This document shows positions 34,601-44,142 of a stretch of DNA of 64,000 bases, piece after piece. Location: contig CAJODF010000001.1 in the NCBI GenBank assembly GCA_905233555.1, forward strand, positions 84,232 through 148,231, in the 5' to 3' direction. Source of the DNA: an uncultured Prevotella sp. GTDB taxonomy: Bacteria; Bacteroidota; Bacteroidia; Bacteroidales; Bacteroidaceae. The position numbers and the translations under genes are program-made. A model generated the notes under the pieces. That model worked only from the letters and a program-made list of their open reading frames with translations, made no database searches and was not told the DNA's origin. The stretch's first letter is position 1. Each line of letters starts with the position of its first letter.

Positions 34601-35563
34601 TTATAGTGCTTCGAGCATTCGTTTAATAACTACCGAACAACTGATTTCCCGGTTGGCGGCCTCTGGGATGACGAGGCTGTTGGGTGACTCGATTACATCG
34701 TCGGTGACGATGAGATTGCGGCGCACGGGTAGGCAATGCAGGAACTTGCCGTTGTTGGTCCACGACATGTGCTCGGTATCTACCGTCCACGACATATCCT
34801 TTGAAGTGATCTTGCCATAGTCGGCAGGATTCGTCACGCCAGGGTTCGACCAGTTCTTGGCGTAGATGAAGTCGGCACCCTCGAAGGCTTTCTTCTGGTC
34901 GTACTCCACACGGGCATTGCCGATGAATTTCGGATCGAGTTCGTAACCCTCGGGGTGGGTGATGACGAGGTCAACGTCGGCGGCATTCATCCACTGGGCG
35001 AACGAGTTAGGTACAGCCTGTGGCAAGGCGCGGCAATGGGGAGCCCAGGTGAGCACTACCTTCGGACGTTCTACTGGCTTATGCTCCTCAATCGTGATGA
35101 GGTCGGCGAAGGCCTGTAAGGGATGCACGGTGGCGGTCTCCATAGCGAAGACAGGACGGCCGGAATACTTGATAAACTGATTCAGCACCGTCTCGGCATA
35201 GTCGTACTCACGGTCGGTAAGCCCAGCGAACGAGCGCACACCGATAAGGTCGCAGTAGCAGCCCATTACAGGAATGGCTTCCAACAGGTGTTCACTCTTG
35301 TCGCCGTCCATAATGACACCGCGTTCAGTCTCTAACTTCCACGCGCCGGCATTCACATCGAGCACAATCACGTTCATGCCGAGGTTCATTGCTGCCTTCT
35401 GAGTGGAGAGGCGGGTGCGGAGGCTGTTATTGAAGAATATCATCATCAGGGTTTTGTTCCGTCCCAGATGCTGATACTTATAACGGTCTAGTTTGATTTC
35501 CTGTGCTTCGGCGAGGGCTTTCCGGAGGTCGCCGATATCCTCCACATTAATAAATGATTTCAT
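34601..35563 (-). CDS. argF': N-succinyl- (or N-acetyl-) ornithine carbamoyltransferase
   Basis: Transfers carbamoyl phosphate to the acylated ornithine of arginine synthesis. 320 residues from the ATG at 35563; an in-frame ATG 12 bases upstream lies inside a repetitive tract. Motifs: 'FFNNSLRTRLSTQKAA' (carbamoyl phosphate), 'WKLETERGVIMDGDKSEHLLEA', 'ATVHPLQAFADL', 'HCLPVRRNLIVTDDV'. It is collinear, as I remember it, with the Bacteroides fragilis N-succinylornithine enzyme, but position 90 is Ser where that enzyme has the specificity residue Pro90, so the acyl group used is uncertain. Last gene of the argD-to-argF' run. Confidence 0.92.
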   Translation of the reverse strand: MKSFINVEDIGDLRKALAEAQEIKLDRYKYQHLGRNKTLMMIFFNNSLRTRLSTQKAAMNLGMNVIVLDVNAGAWKLETERGVIMDGDKSEHLLEAIPVMGCYCDLIGVRSFAGLTDREYDYAETVLNQFIKYSGRPVFAMETATVHPLQAFADLITIEEHKPVERPKVVLTWAPHCRALPQAVPNSFAQWMNAADVDLVITHPEGYELDPKFIGNARVEYDQKKAFEGADFIYAKNWSNPGVTNPADYGKITSKDMSWTVDTEHMSWTNNGKFLHCLPVRRNLIVTDDVIESPNSLVIPEAANREISCSVVIKRMLEAL

Positions 35564-35598
35564 ATCACTTTTCATTTTTCACTTTTAACTTCTAATTT
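35564..35598. repeat. Repetitive tract between proA and argF'
   Basis: On the minus strand GTTAAAA, GTGAAAA, ATGAAAA, GTGATATG: near-repeats up to the argF' start. Confidence 0.75.
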
Positions 35599-36826
35599 GG
35601 CCTTCTCCCTCGATGAGCCACTTGTAAGTGCAAATCTCTTCAAGTGCCATTGGACCGCGGGGGCCAAGTTTCTGGGTGGAGATACCAATCTCCGCACCGA
35701 GGCCGAACTGCGCGCCGTCGGTAAACGAAGTCGGTGCGTTCCAATAGACGCAGGCCGCATCGACATGTGCTTGGAACTTACGGGCCGTCTCCTCATTCAT
35801 CGTGACGATGGCCTCGCTGTGGCCAGAGCCATTCTTGTCGATGTGGTCTAAGGCCTCTTCGAGTGAAGCAACGGTCTTGATGGCCATCTTGTAGTCCATG
35901 AATTCTGTGCCGTAACTCTCGGTGGTGGCGTGTTCTAAGTATGGGTATTTGCCGTAGAGAGGGGCAAAAGCCTGCTCGTCGGCATAGATGATAACACTCT
36001 TCTCGGCCATTGTCTCGCAGAGGGGGAATAGGTCGTTAAGGCGACTTTCGTGTATGATGAGGCAGTCCAGTGCATTGCAGACCGAGACACGGCGGGTTTT
36101 GGCATTGTTGATGATGGCGCGTCCCATTTTCAAGTCGCCGTCCTTATCGAAGTAGGTGTTTACCACGCCGGCACCCGTCTCGATGACCGGCACGCGGGCG
36201 GTATCACGGACAAAGTCGATGAGTTTTCGTCCGCCGCGTGGGATGCAGAGGTCGATGTAGCCAACCGCATTCAACATTTCACCTGTGGCTTCGTGGGTGG
36301 CGGGCAGCAGGGCCACCACATCTTTGCTTACACCATATTTCTCTAAGATTTCATGAATCAGTGCCACCTCCTCGCGGTTGGAGCAATCGGCATCCTTGCC
36401 ACCTTTCAGTACGCAGGCATTGCCGCTTTTGAAACAGAGCGAGAAAACATCGAAGGTCACATTCGGCCGAGCCTCGTAGATCATCCCAATAACACCGAAG
36501 GGCACACTAATGCGACAAAGACGAAGACCGTTGGGCAACGTCTTCTGCTTCGTGACATGTCCGAGGGGCGTAGGCAGGGTGGCGACGTTCCGCATATCGG
36601 CAGCGATACCCTCCAAGCGGCTCTCCGTCAGTTGGAGACGGTCATAGAGAGGATTGTTTCTCGACATCTTGGCCAAATCCTGGGCATTCGCCTCCAAGAT
36701 TCTCACCTTATTATATATTATAGCGTCGGCAACAGCATTCAGTATTTCGTTGCGCTGCTCGTCGCTCAGCAGGGCCAGACTTTTGCTAGCCCGTTTTACT
36801 TTTTCAAATGTTTCTTTCAGTTGCAT
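35585..36826 (-). CDS. proA: Gamma-glutamyl phosphate reductase
   Basis: NADPH-dependent reduction of glutamyl 5-phosphate to glutamate semialdehyde, the second step of proline synthesis. 413 residues of the aldehyde-dehydrogenase fold: '[19 protein letters not shown]', '[16 protein letters not shown]', '[14 protein letters not shown]', the catalytic Cys in '[12 protein letters not shown]', and the C-terminal '[28 protein letters not shown]'. It overlaps proB by 10 bases. Confidence 0.96.
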   Translation of the reverse strand: MQLKETFEKVKRASKSLALLSDEQRNEILNAVADAIIYNKVRILEANAQDLAKMSRNNPLYDRLQLTESRLEGIAADMRNVATLPTPLGHVTKQKTLPNGLRLCRISVPFGVIGMIYEARPNVTFDVFSLCFKSGNACVLKGGKDADCSNREEVALIHEILEKYGVSKDVVALLPATHEATGEMLNAVGYIDLCIPRGGRKLIDFVRDTARVPVIETGAGVVNTYFDKDGDLKMGRAIINNAKTRRVSVCNALDCLIIHESRLNDLFPLCETMAEKSVIIYADEQAFAPLYGKYPYLEHATTESYGTEFMDYKMAIKTVASLEEALDHIDKNGSGHSEAIVTMNEETARKFQAHVDAACVYWNAPTSFTDGAQFGLGAEIGISTQKLGPRGPMALEEICTYKWLIEGEGQIRS

Positions 36827-37590
36827 GGCGTAAATTCAGTATGTGGGGTTGATTCGGGTTGATTCATCAAATCGACCAAGATGTTCTCACGCTCGCCGTT
36901 GGCGATGATCACGCGGATGCCGGCCTGCGATACCTTGCTGGCGGTGGTGTACTTCGAGTGCATGCCACCACGACCGAAGGCACTCTTCTCTTCCTTGATA
37001 TATTGCGACAGGTCGGTGCCTGGCTCCACACGGGGTATGATGCGCGAAGACGGATTGTCAGGATGACCATCGTAGATGCCGTCGATATTGGAAAGCAGGA
37101 TGAGTGTGTCGGCCTGCATCATCTGTGCGATGAGGCCCGATAGTTCGTCGTTATCGGTGAACATCAACTCGGTGACGCTCACGGTGTCGTTCTCATTGAC
37201 GATGGGCAGCACATTGTTTTCCAGCATCACCGTCATACAGGCCCGCTGGTTGCGGTACTGCTCGCCAGGTTCGAAGTTCTCTTTCATGGTCAGCACCTGT
37301 CCGACATGAATACCAAACTCGCGGAACAGATCGTAGTAAAGACCTACGAGTTTGACCTGTCCGACAGCGGAGAACAACTGACGCTGTTCTACGGAGTCAA
37401 GCGAGTGGTCTATGGTCAGTTCTCGTCGTCCGCAGGCAACGGCACCTGATGATACGAGTATTACCTCGATGCCCTGCTTCCTAAGCCATGCCACTTGGTC
37501 AACGAGTGCCGACATACGGGTGACATCCAGTTTCCCGTCTGTCCGTGTCAGCACGTTTGAGCCAATTTTAATAACTATTCTTCTTTTCAT
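36817..37590 (-). CDS. proB: Glutamate 5-kinase, short form without PUA domain
   Basis: Phosphorylates glutamate in the first step of proline synthesis. 257 residues: only the amino-acid-kinase domain ('[11 protein letters not shown]', '[16 protein letters not shown]', '[10 protein letters not shown]', '[10 protein letters not shown]', '[15 protein letters not shown]'), with no C-terminal PUA domain, the compact form seen in several phyla. It overlaps proA by 10 bases and yraN by 4 bases. Confidence 0.95.
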   Translation of the reverse strand: MKRRIVIKIGSNVLTRTDGKLDVTRMSALVDQVAWLRKQGIEVILVSSGAVACGRRELTIDHSLDSVEQRQLFSAVGQVKLVGLYYDLFREFGIHVGQVLTMKENFEPGEQYRNQRACMTVMLENNVLPIVNENDTVSVTELMFTDNDELSGLIAQMMQADTLILLSNIDGIYDGHPDNPSSRIIPRVEPGTDLSQYIKEEKSAFGRGGMHSKYTTASKVSQAGIRVIIANGERENILVDLMNQPESTPHTEFTPCN

Positions 37591-37946
37591 ATCAGTGCTA
37601 CATCTATGATGTGGTCTATCTCGGGTTGGGAGCCAATCATGCCAACGATACTGATGATGTCGAAGCGTACTTCTCGGCCAGTACGATGGCTCTTGACATA
37701 ATGATTGATAGCTGATTGCAGACTCTTCCGTTTCTTGTAGTCGATGGCTTCTTCGGGATCACCGAACAGTCGGTTACGACGAGTCTTTACTTCCACAATT
37801 ACCAACGTATTACCGTCCTTTGACACAATGTCAAGGTCGTGGTGTCCTGATTTCCAGTCGCGCTCTAATATCTCATAGCCTTTCTTTTCCAGATAGGCTG
37901 CGGCTATGTCCTCACCCCACTTACCCAGTTCATTATGCGCCGCCAT
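37587..37946 (-). CDS. yraN: YraN family (UPF0102) nuclease-like protein
   Basis: 119 residues of the restriction-endonuclease-like fold: 'LGKWGEDIAAAYLEKKGYEILERDWK', 'HHDLDIVSKDGNTLVIVEVKTRR' (D...E-x-K catalytic-type arrangement) and 'KRKSLQSAINHYV'. Its role is not established. It overlaps both neighbours by 1-4 bases within the proline/arginine run. Confidence 0.92.
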   Translation of the reverse strand: MAAHNELGKWGEDIAAAYLEKKGYEILERDWKSGHHDLDIVSKDGNTLVIVEVKTRRNRLFGDPEEAIDYKKRKSLQSAINHYVKSHRTGREVRFDIISIVGMIGSQPEIDHIIDVALI

Positions 37947-39613
37947 TATTTCTCCGCGTCTTTTTTCCGGATTTCTACACGGCGGATCTTACCACTGATG
38001 GTCTTGGGCAGTTCGTCGACGAACTCGACGATACGGGGATACTTATAAGGAGCCGTCTCTTTCTTGACGTGCTGCTGCAGTTCCTTGATGAGATCTTCAC
38101 CAGCCTTGTCCTTCCATTCCTTGCCGAGTACGACGGTAGCCTTCACCACCATGCCGCGGATATCATCGGGCACACCGGTAATGGCGCATTCTACAACAGC
38201 GGGGTGGGTCATCAGGGCACTTTCCACCTCGAACGGGCCAATGCGATAACCTGAGGATTTTATTACATCATCGATACGGCCTTCGAACCAGTAGTAACCA
38301 TCCTCGTCGCGCCAAGCCATATCGCCTGTATGGTAGAGTCCATCATGCCAAGCCTCACGGGTCAGTTCGGGATCCCGGTAGTACTCCTTGAAAAGTCCGA
38401 TGGGCTTTCGGTCACCGACACGTACCACGATCTCGCCTTTCTCACCATCCTCACAACTGGTACCGTCGGCACGTATGAGGTCGATGTCGTACTGGGCATT
38501 GGGGATACCCATACTGCCTGGCTTCGGTGTCATCCAAGGGAAGGTGCCAAGGGTCATCGTGGTCTCGGTCTGGCCGAAACCCTCCATGATGTTGAGTCCG
38601 ATTTTCTCTTTGAGTTTATCGAAGACGGCAGGGTTAAGGGCCTCACCGGCCGTGCAGCAGTATTCCAGCGAAGAAAGGTCGTATTTACTCAAATCCTCTC
38701 GTATCATAAAGCGGTAGATGGTCGGGGGAGCGCAAAAACTCGTCACCTTGTACTTCTCCATCTGTCGCAGAAGTGTGTCAGCGTTGAACTTCTCATGGTC
38801 GAATACGAACACGGTTGCACCAGCAAACCACTGTCCATAGAACTTACCCCAGACGGCCTTGCCCCAACCGGTGTCGGCCACTGTCAGATGGAGTGAACCT
38901 TCGTGGAGGTTGTGCCAGAAGACGCCCGTTGACAAATGTCCCATCGCGTAGAGATAGTCATGGGCCACCATCTTCGGCTCGCCACTCGTTCCGCTGGTGA
39001 AATACATCAGCATTGTATCGTCGTTGGTATTGACGAAGGCGGGACGCACGAACTTCGGCGCCTGTTTCCATTCCGTTTGCCAGTCGTGGAATCCCTCGGG
39101 GATGGGCTTGCCGTGGTCGGTGATGGCGATATACTGCTTCACCGTTGGACTCTCGTCCATAGCAGCCTGAATCTGGCTCACCACGTAGGCGTCATCCACG
39201 CAGATGATTGCCTTTACGCTCGCCCGCGTATTTCTGTATACTATGTCGTGCTTCGTCAGCATGTGGGTGGCAGGAATTACAATGGCGCCAATTTTACAGA
39301 GGGCGAGCATCACGACCCACCACTCATAGCGGCGTTTCAGAATGAGCATCACTGGGTCGTTCTTGCCTATGCCCAGTGTCTGCAAATACGAGGCGGCCTG
39401 ATCCGTCTGCTCTTTCAGTTCGGCAAAGGTCGTACGGATCTCTTCACCTTGGTCGTTGGTCCAAAGGATGGCAAGACCATCGGGTTTCTCCTCGGCCCAG
39501 ATGTCCATCACATCATAGGCGAAATTGAAGTTCTCCGGGATGATGAACTCTAAGTTCTTATTGTAATCCTCAACAGACGTGAATGTCGTCTGCTTCAAAA
39601 ATCTCTCAATCAT
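37946..39613 (-). CDS. AMP-forming acyl-CoA synthetase
   Basis: 555 residues of the ANL superfamily. Activates a carboxylic acid to acyl-AMP and then acyl-CoA. Core motifs: 'YFTSGTSGEPKMVAHD' (P-loop), 'EGFGQTETTMTLG', 'GLYHTGDMAWRDEDGYYWFEGRIDDVIKSSGYRIGP' and the C-terminal catalytic Lys in 'PKTISGKIRR'. The form is nearest the medium-chain (ACSM-like) acyl-CoA ligases; an acetate or branched-chain acid substrate is possible. It follows the XRE-cupin regulator by 11 bases, which probably controls it. Confidence 0.9.
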   Translation of the reverse strand: MIERFLKQTTFTSVEDYNKNLEFIIPENFNFAYDVMDIWAEEKPDGLAILWTNDQGEEIRTTFAELKEQTDQAASYLQTLGIGKNDPVMLILKRRYEWWVVMLALCKIGAIVIPATHMLTKHDIVYRNTRASVKAIICVDDAYVVSQIQAAMDESPTVKQYIAITDHGKPIPEGFHDWQTEWKQAPKFVRPAFVNTNDDTMLMYFTSGTSGEPKMVAHDYLYAMGHLSTGVFWHNLHEGSLHLTVADTGWGKAVWGKFYGQWFAGATVFVFDHEKFNADTLLRQMEKYKVTSFCAPPTIYRFMIREDLSKYDLSSLEYCCTAGEALNPAVFDKLKEKIGLNIMEGFGQTETTMTLGTFPWMTPKPGSMGIPNAQYDIDLIRADGTSCEDGEKGEIVVRVGDRKPIGLFKEYYRDPELTREAWHDGLYHTGDMAWRDEDGYYWFEGRIDDVIKSSGYRIGPFEVESALMTHPAVVECAITGVPDDIRGMVVKATVVLGKEWKDKAGEDLIKELQQHVKKETAPYKYPRIVEFVDELPKTISGKIRRVEIRKKDAEK

Positions 39614-39624
39614 ATAAGTCTAGT

Positions 39625-40182
39625 CTATTCTACTGTAAACGCAAGGAATTTTACGGGTTTGTCGCCGACTGCCAGCATGCCATGGGGCTTAGTGGAGTCG
39701 AAATAGATGCTGTCGCCCTCTTCAAGTATCATAGTTTTGCCACCGATGTAGAGTTCCATCTTGCCTTCAAGGATAAGGTTGAATTCCTGTCCCGGGTGCG
39801 AGTTTTTGTAGATGGTACGGGCACCGGGCTTCGGCTCTACTGTGACAATGAAAACATCTGCTTTGTGGTTGACAAAACCGCCGACAAGCGACTGGTATTT
39901 ATATGCCTTTGTGCGCTCGATGCTCATGCCCTGACCCTTGCGCGTCACATAGTATGACTTCATGTGTGGTGCCTCGGCAAAGATGAGTTCTTCTGTTGAT
40001 ACACCATATTTGTGGGCTATCTTCATCAGGTTGGAGATGGTAATATCCAGTTCGCCAGCCTCTATTTTCTCATATTTCTCCGTCGAAATACCGATGGTCT
40101 CTGCCATCTCGCTCACGGGGATGTCGAGCACATCGCGCAATCCGCGCAGTCGCTCACCAATTTGCTTTAATTGTTCGTCCAT
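39625..40182 (-). CDS. XRE-family transcriptional regulator with C-terminal cupin domain
   Basis: 185 residues. Helix-turn-helix domain at 8-65 ('LRGLRDVLDIPVSEMAETIGISTEKYEKIEAGELDITISNLMKIAHKYGVS') and a cupin at about 110-185 ('HPGQEFNLILEGKMELYIGGKTMILEEGDSIYFDSTKPHGMLA') with the usual G-x2-H-type metal or ligand pocket. Such regulators sense a small metabolite. It lies directly before the acyl-CoA synthetase. Confidence 0.9.
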   Translation of the reverse strand: MDEQLKQIGERLRGLRDVLDIPVSEMAETIGISTEKYEKIEAGELDITISNLMKIAHKYGVSTEELIFAEAPHMKSYYVTRKGQGMSIERTKAYKYQSLVGGFVNHKADVFIVTVEPKPGARTIYKNSHPGQEFNLILEGKMELYIGGKTMILEEGDSIYFDSTKPHGMLAVGDKPVKFLAFTVE

Positions 40183-40194
40183 ATCTTAAAAAAA

Positions 40195-40977
40195 TTACTT
40201 TGCTCCAGCCTTCAAGCCTCTAATCACTGCTGAGGTAAAACCTGCATGTTCCATCTCATTTAGGCCCTTGATGGTCACGCCGCCAGGCGTTGTCACTAGG
40301 TCGATGGCAGCCTCAGGGTGCAGACCACTAGCGTCCAGAAGTTCCACGGCTCCCTTCATCGTCTGCATCACAATTTTCTTGGCATCATCGGCCTTGAAAC
40401 CGAGTTCCACACCGCCCTCGGAGGCAGCACGGATATAGCGCATGGCATAGGCGATGCCGCAGGAGGCGAGGGTAGTACCTGCTGCTAAGTGCTGTTCGTC
40501 GGTGATGAGCGTATTGCCCATCTCGTCGAAGATGCCTTTCACCACTTCTGTATGGTGCTGTGCCACAGCACCGCATGGTACGATGAATGTCATCGAGGCC
40601 ATCTCGGCGATGGCAATATTCGGAATCACAAGGAACAGCGGTGGACAATTCTCACCCAACCACTCCTTTATGCTGGCTGACGACACACCTGCTGCTATCA
40701 CAATCAGAATCTGCTTCTTTGGATCCAGTTCTGGTTTGATATCTTTCAGTACGCTCTCCACGAGCCATGGCTTGACCACGACACAGATGATATCTGCACT
40801 GTCTGCGGCCAATTTATTGTCAGTTGTTACACAGACCCCCGTCTTTGCAAACTTCTCCACCACGGCCTGCGACGGATCGCTCACGGTGATGTCCTCGTTC
40901 TTGAACTGCTGGCCTTTGATGAGGCCCTCTACGGTGGCACCGCCCATCGCACCGGCACCGATTACTGATATTTTCAT
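40195..40977 (-). CDS. proC: Pyrroline-5-carboxylate reductase
   Basis: Last step of proline synthesis. 260 residues: 'ISVIGAGAMGGATVEGLIKG' NADPH-binding motif, 'ADIICVVVKPWLVESVL', 'VIPNIAIAEMASMTFIVP' and the C-terminal signature 'DLVTTPGGVTIKGLNEMEHAGFTSAVIRGL'. With proA and proB in the same run, the whole proline pathway is present. It follows argD by 5 bases. Confidence 0.95.
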   Translation of the reverse strand: MKISVIGAGAMGGATVEGLIKGQQFKNEDITVSDPSQAVVEKFAKTGVCVTTDNKLAADSADIICVVVKPWLVESVLKDIKPELDPKKQILIVIAAGVSSASIKEWLGENCPPLFLVIPNIAIAEMASMTFIVPCGAVAQHHTEVVKGIFDEMGNTLITDEQHLAAGTTLASCGIAYAMRYIRAASEGGVELGFKADDAKKIVMQTMKGAVELLDASGLHPEAAIDLVTTPGGVTIKGLNEMEHAGFTSAVIRGLKAGAK

Positions 40978-40982
40978 CTTCT

Positions 40983-42125
40983 TTAATCTTCCTCTTCTGG
41001 TTGTACTCTAATTAGTCTCTCTATAAAATCATCGGCCTCAGCCTTGTTGAGACACAGAGGCGGCAACAGACGCAAGATGTTTTGTCCGGCACAACCCGTA
41101 AAGCAGTGCTCGTGCTTGATAAGCGGCTTGCGTACCATCTTGTGTGGCATATCCAACTCAATACCAATCATTAGTCCGCGACCGCGCACCTCCTTAATAT
41201 GCGAACTGCCGATGCCGCGGATGCCGTCCATCAAGTAGTCGCCTATCACGCGGGCATTCTCTACCAGTCCCTCATCTTCGAACACGTCGAGCACAGCCAG
41301 TGCTGCCGCACAGGCGAGGTGATTGCCGCCGAAAGTAGTGCCTAATTGTCCATAGACAGGCTCAAACTCTGGCGATATCAGTACAGCACCCATCGGGAAG
41401 CCGTTGGCGATGCCCTTGGCTACGGTGATAATATCAGGTTTGATGCCTAACCACTGGTGGGCAAAGAACTTACCGCTTCGTCCATAGCCACACTGAATCT
41501 CGTCGCATATCAGGACCGCACCATAGCGCTTGCAGGCATAAGCCAGTCCTTGGGCAAATTCCGGTGTGGCCATCTGAATGCCGCCCACGCCTTGGATGCA
41601 CTCTAAGATAACGGCTGCCACGCCGCCTTTTGACAACTCGCGTACCCACGGTTCCAAGTCATTCATTGGCAGGAAGCGTGTGTGATGGTTATCGTTGATG
41701 GGGGCGATGATCTTGGGATTGTTCGTCACCTCGACAGCCAGACTTGTCCGTCCGTGGAAGGCCTTCTCACAACTCAGCACACGGGTATTACCTGTCTTAA
41801 ACGATGCCAACTTCAGTGCATTTTCATTGGCCTCGGCACCAGAGTTAATGAGGAACAATTGGTAGTCGTCGTAGCCAGATATCTTGCCTAATCGCTCTGC
41901 CAGTTGCACCTGCAGTTTGTTAATGACCGAGTTAGAATAGAATCCAATCTTGCTGAGTTGCTCTGTTACCTTTTCTATATAGTGTGGGTGCGAGTGTCCG
42001 ATGCTAATGACAGCATGACCACCATATAGGTCAAGGTATTCCTGACCCTTGTCATCCCACACTTTGCAGCCCTTACCCTTGACTATATTCACGTCGAAGA
42101 GCGGATAAACATCGAATAGTTTCAT
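40983..42125 (-). CDS. argD: Acetyl- (or succinyl-) ornithine aminotransferase
   Basis: PLP class III aminotransferase forming the acylated ornithine. 380 residues: 'VWDDKGQEYLDLYGGHAVISIGHSHPHY', 'FLINSGAEANENALKLA', 'AFHGRTSLAVEVT', 'LICDEIQCGYGRSGKFFAHQ' and the PLP Lys in 'DIITVAKGIANGFPMGA'. Start of the eight-gene minus-strand run. In Bacteroides, as I recall, argD directly follows argC; here a 17-kb SusCD operon lies between. Confidence 0.95.
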   Translation of the reverse strand: MKLFDVYPLFDVNIVKGKGCKVWDDKGQEYLDLYGGHAVISIGHSHPHYIEKVTEQLSKIGFYSNSVINKLQVQLAERLGKISGYDDYQLFLINSGAEANENALKLASFKTGNTRVLSCEKAFHGRTSLAVEVTNNPKIIAPINDNHHTRFLPMNDLEPWVRELSKGGVAAVILECIQGVGGIQMATPEFAQGLAYACKRYGAVLICDEIQCGYGRSGKFFAHQWLGIKPDIITVAKGIANGFPMGAVLISPEFEPVYGQLGTTFGGNHLACAAALAVLDVFEDEGLVENARVIGDYLMDGIRGIGSSHIKEVRGRGLMIGIELDMPHKMVRKPLIKHEHCFTGCAGQNILRLLPPLCLNKAEADDFIERLIRVQPEEED

Positions 42126-42150
42126 ATCATTACCTTTCTATATTTGGCTG

Positions 42151-42158
42151 CAAAGTTA
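42151..42158 (-). promoter_or_regulatory. argD promoter, -7 element
   Basis: TAACTTTG on the minus strand, 25 bases before the argD ATG, with a TTG about 21 bases further up. Confidence 0.6.
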
Positions 42159-42207
42159 CTGCAAATATCCGACAAACTGCAACTTTCTTTCGTCTTTTTG
42201 CATAAAA

Positions 42208-42245
42208 ATGTCAATTGCACGCGATAAAACGCATGCAATTGACAT
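42208..42245. terminator. Terminator of the FAS1-SusCD operon
   Basis: ATGTCAATTGCACGCG pairs with CGCATGCAATTGACAT (one mismatch) across a 6-base loop, 53 bases beyond the last susD stop, and before argD. It is near-symmetrical and could act both ways. Confidence 0.75.
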
Positions 42246-42298
42246 ATTCTTGCGTTACCGCCTCTAATATTAGCAGTAACATGTTTTGAAAAACAGAA

Positions 42299-44110
42299 TT
42301 ACATACCTATCTGTCCGTTCCACTGGAGATACCAGTTACGCTGGTCGCTGAGGTCTTTCTTGATCTCACTGCGCATGGCTCCGCTGTTCTCCTTGCCGCG
42401 ACGGCTATAGACCTGACGGGACAGGAACTCTCCAGGATTGGGCTGGCGGAAAGCAAAGCGCATGATATCGTAGAAGCGGGTTCCTTCGAAGGCCAGTTCA
42501 AGACCACACTCGTTGAGTAGCAGACTATCGACAAAAGCCGTCTGGATGGGTTTCTTCTCATCTTCTGTCATCAGAGAGTCATCGGGTAACTGGTAGAATT
42601 CATTCATTGGCGTCCAGCCAGAGCCACGGCTATGGATACCTATTGTATTGTGATTATCCTCAGTGCGATTGGTTGCCAACTCATTGGCGGTGAAGATGCC
42701 ATATCGCTCTTCCGGGAAATCGAGACGGCTGATCCATATAGAATCGCTTTCTGAGCAATAAGGATAGACAGACTCTCTTAAGACTGCGTTATTAAGACCT
42801 TGTGACAACATCTGGAATGCAGCACGTGGGAATCCGGCGCCATTGAGGGCTTCAGCCAGTCGTAGATAGACCATCTGGCGACGATAAATATGGACGTTCT
42901 GAGACCAATATTTATCATTGTATACAGTCTCAATGCGTTCGCCAGACAGACGATCGGTCGTGAAACCTTCATCATAATATTGGTACAGTCGTAAATCACC
43001 AGACATATGATCAGGAAGATCTGCAGGAGCATAAAAGAAAGTGGTTCCGTTTGTTCCTACACAACAGTGTGTCTGACTGCTTGACAAATCGAACATATAG
43101 GTCGAAGGCACGATACTGACACGATAGTCATTATCCTGCTGTGAGTTGAAGAGGTTGCGCAGTTCGCTGTAATGTCCTTCGGCAGGGATGGAGTCGCCAG
43201 CAATCATGGTGATAATCTCAGCATTGGCTCCTACTGTCTCTGATGTGAGACTTCCTGAACTATAACTACGGAATGAGTTCCAGTCTCCAGAACCCGGTAC
43301 CCATGTATAAAGGCTTAGGCCAATAGGATAGGCAGAGTTGTTTCCGTTACGCTCGTTGATATACTTGTAGTAGCGTGTGGCAGCTTCACGGTAGGTTGCA
43401 GTATTCTTTGTAACACTTGCTAACCACAGATTTAAGTCTCCGAGTACAATGTTGAGAGGGAAGTAGAACAAAAGTGAGGCATTACCGCGGATGGTTCCGT
43501 AACGAGGGTATTCGTTGGCCCAGCGGTCAGTCAGTGGTGCAAGATCGTTGATAAAGTACTCGCATACTGCCTGAAGATCATATTTCGGATAATTCTTCTC
43601 GGCCTCTACCTTAGTGAGTATCGGTTCTGTAACGAACGGGATGCTACCGTAATTGAGCACAAGTTGGAGATAGGTCCAAGCACGAATGCTTTTAACGGCT
43701 GCATACTCTCTCATGAAAATATAATCATTACGGTTGTTCTTCAAAGCCGTATCAACCTTTGCGATAAAATAGTTACAATTGTTGATGATAGCATAATAGT
43801 CGCGCGGCTGGTTGTAGCGATTGTCATCACCGATATTAAAAAAGGCCATGTCGCGTAGGTCGCTGTTGGCAGCATTGGTAATATCGACAAGATCACCACG
43901 AACCTCTCCGAGAAGGATGGTGCGGTCGGCAATGGACTGCAATTTGTTGAGGATACCGATGACGCTGTAAATGGAGTCTGTCGCATTATCCAATTTGTTA
44001 TTCTCAGTGAATACGACATGCTCTGATTGCTGGTCGAAGAAATCGGAGCAAGAGGCCATGCCGCAGATGGCGCAGGTCGCAAAAACGAGTTTATATATCT
44101 TAGTAATCAT
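42299..44110 (-). CDS. SusD/RagB family lipoprotein (second pair of the FAS1 operon)
   Basis: 603 residues, lipobox MASC (Cys21), followed by 'SDFFDQQSEHVVFTENNKLDNATDSIYSVIGIL' in the SusD N-terminal pattern, TPR-like helices ('AAVKSIRAWTYLQLVLNYGSIPFVTEP') and 'VYLRLAEALNGAGFPRAAFQM' with 'LNECGLELAFEGTRFYDIMRFA' near the end. Last gene of the seven-gene operon, 29 bases after its susC. Confidence 0.93.
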   Translation of the reverse strand: MITKIYKLVFATCAICGMASCSDFFDQQSEHVVFTENNKLDNATDSIYSVIGILNKLQSIADRTILLGEVRGDLVDITNAANSDLRDMAFFNIGDDNRYNQPRDYYAIINNCNYFIAKVDTALKNNRNDYIFMREYAAVKSIRAWTYLQLVLNYGSIPFVTEPILTKVEAEKNYPKYDLQAVCEYFINDLAPLTDRWANEYPRYGTIRGNASLLFYFPLNIVLGDLNLWLASVTKNTATYREAATRYYKYINERNGNNSAYPIGLSLYTWVPGSGDWNSFRSYSSGSLTSETVGANAEIITMIAGDSIPAEGHYSELRNLFNSQQDNDYRVSIVPSTYMFDLSSSQTHCCVGTNGTTFFYAPADLPDHMSGDLRLYQYYDEGFTTDRLSGERIETVYNDKYWSQNVHIYRRQMVYLRLAEALNGAGFPRAAFQMLSQGLNNAVLRESVYPYCSESDSIWISRLDFPEERYGIFTANELATNRTEDNHNTIGIHSRGSGWTPMNEFYQLPDDSLMTEDEKKPIQTAFVDSLLLNECGLELAFEGTRFYDIMRFAFRQPNPGEFLSRQVYSRRGKENSGAMRSEIKKDLSDQRNWYLQWNGQIGM

Positions 44111-44142
44111 AATTCTTAATTCTTAATTCTAATTATTAATTA
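44111..44142. repeat. Repetitive tract between susC and susD
   Basis: On the minus strand TAATTAATAATTAG, AATTAAG, AATTAAG, AATT lead to the susD ATG. Confidence 0.75.

Noticed and set aside
42126-42200. ArgR operator before argD
   Set aside because: Several TGCAA words are present, but they are direct, not symmetrical, and do not match an ARG box.
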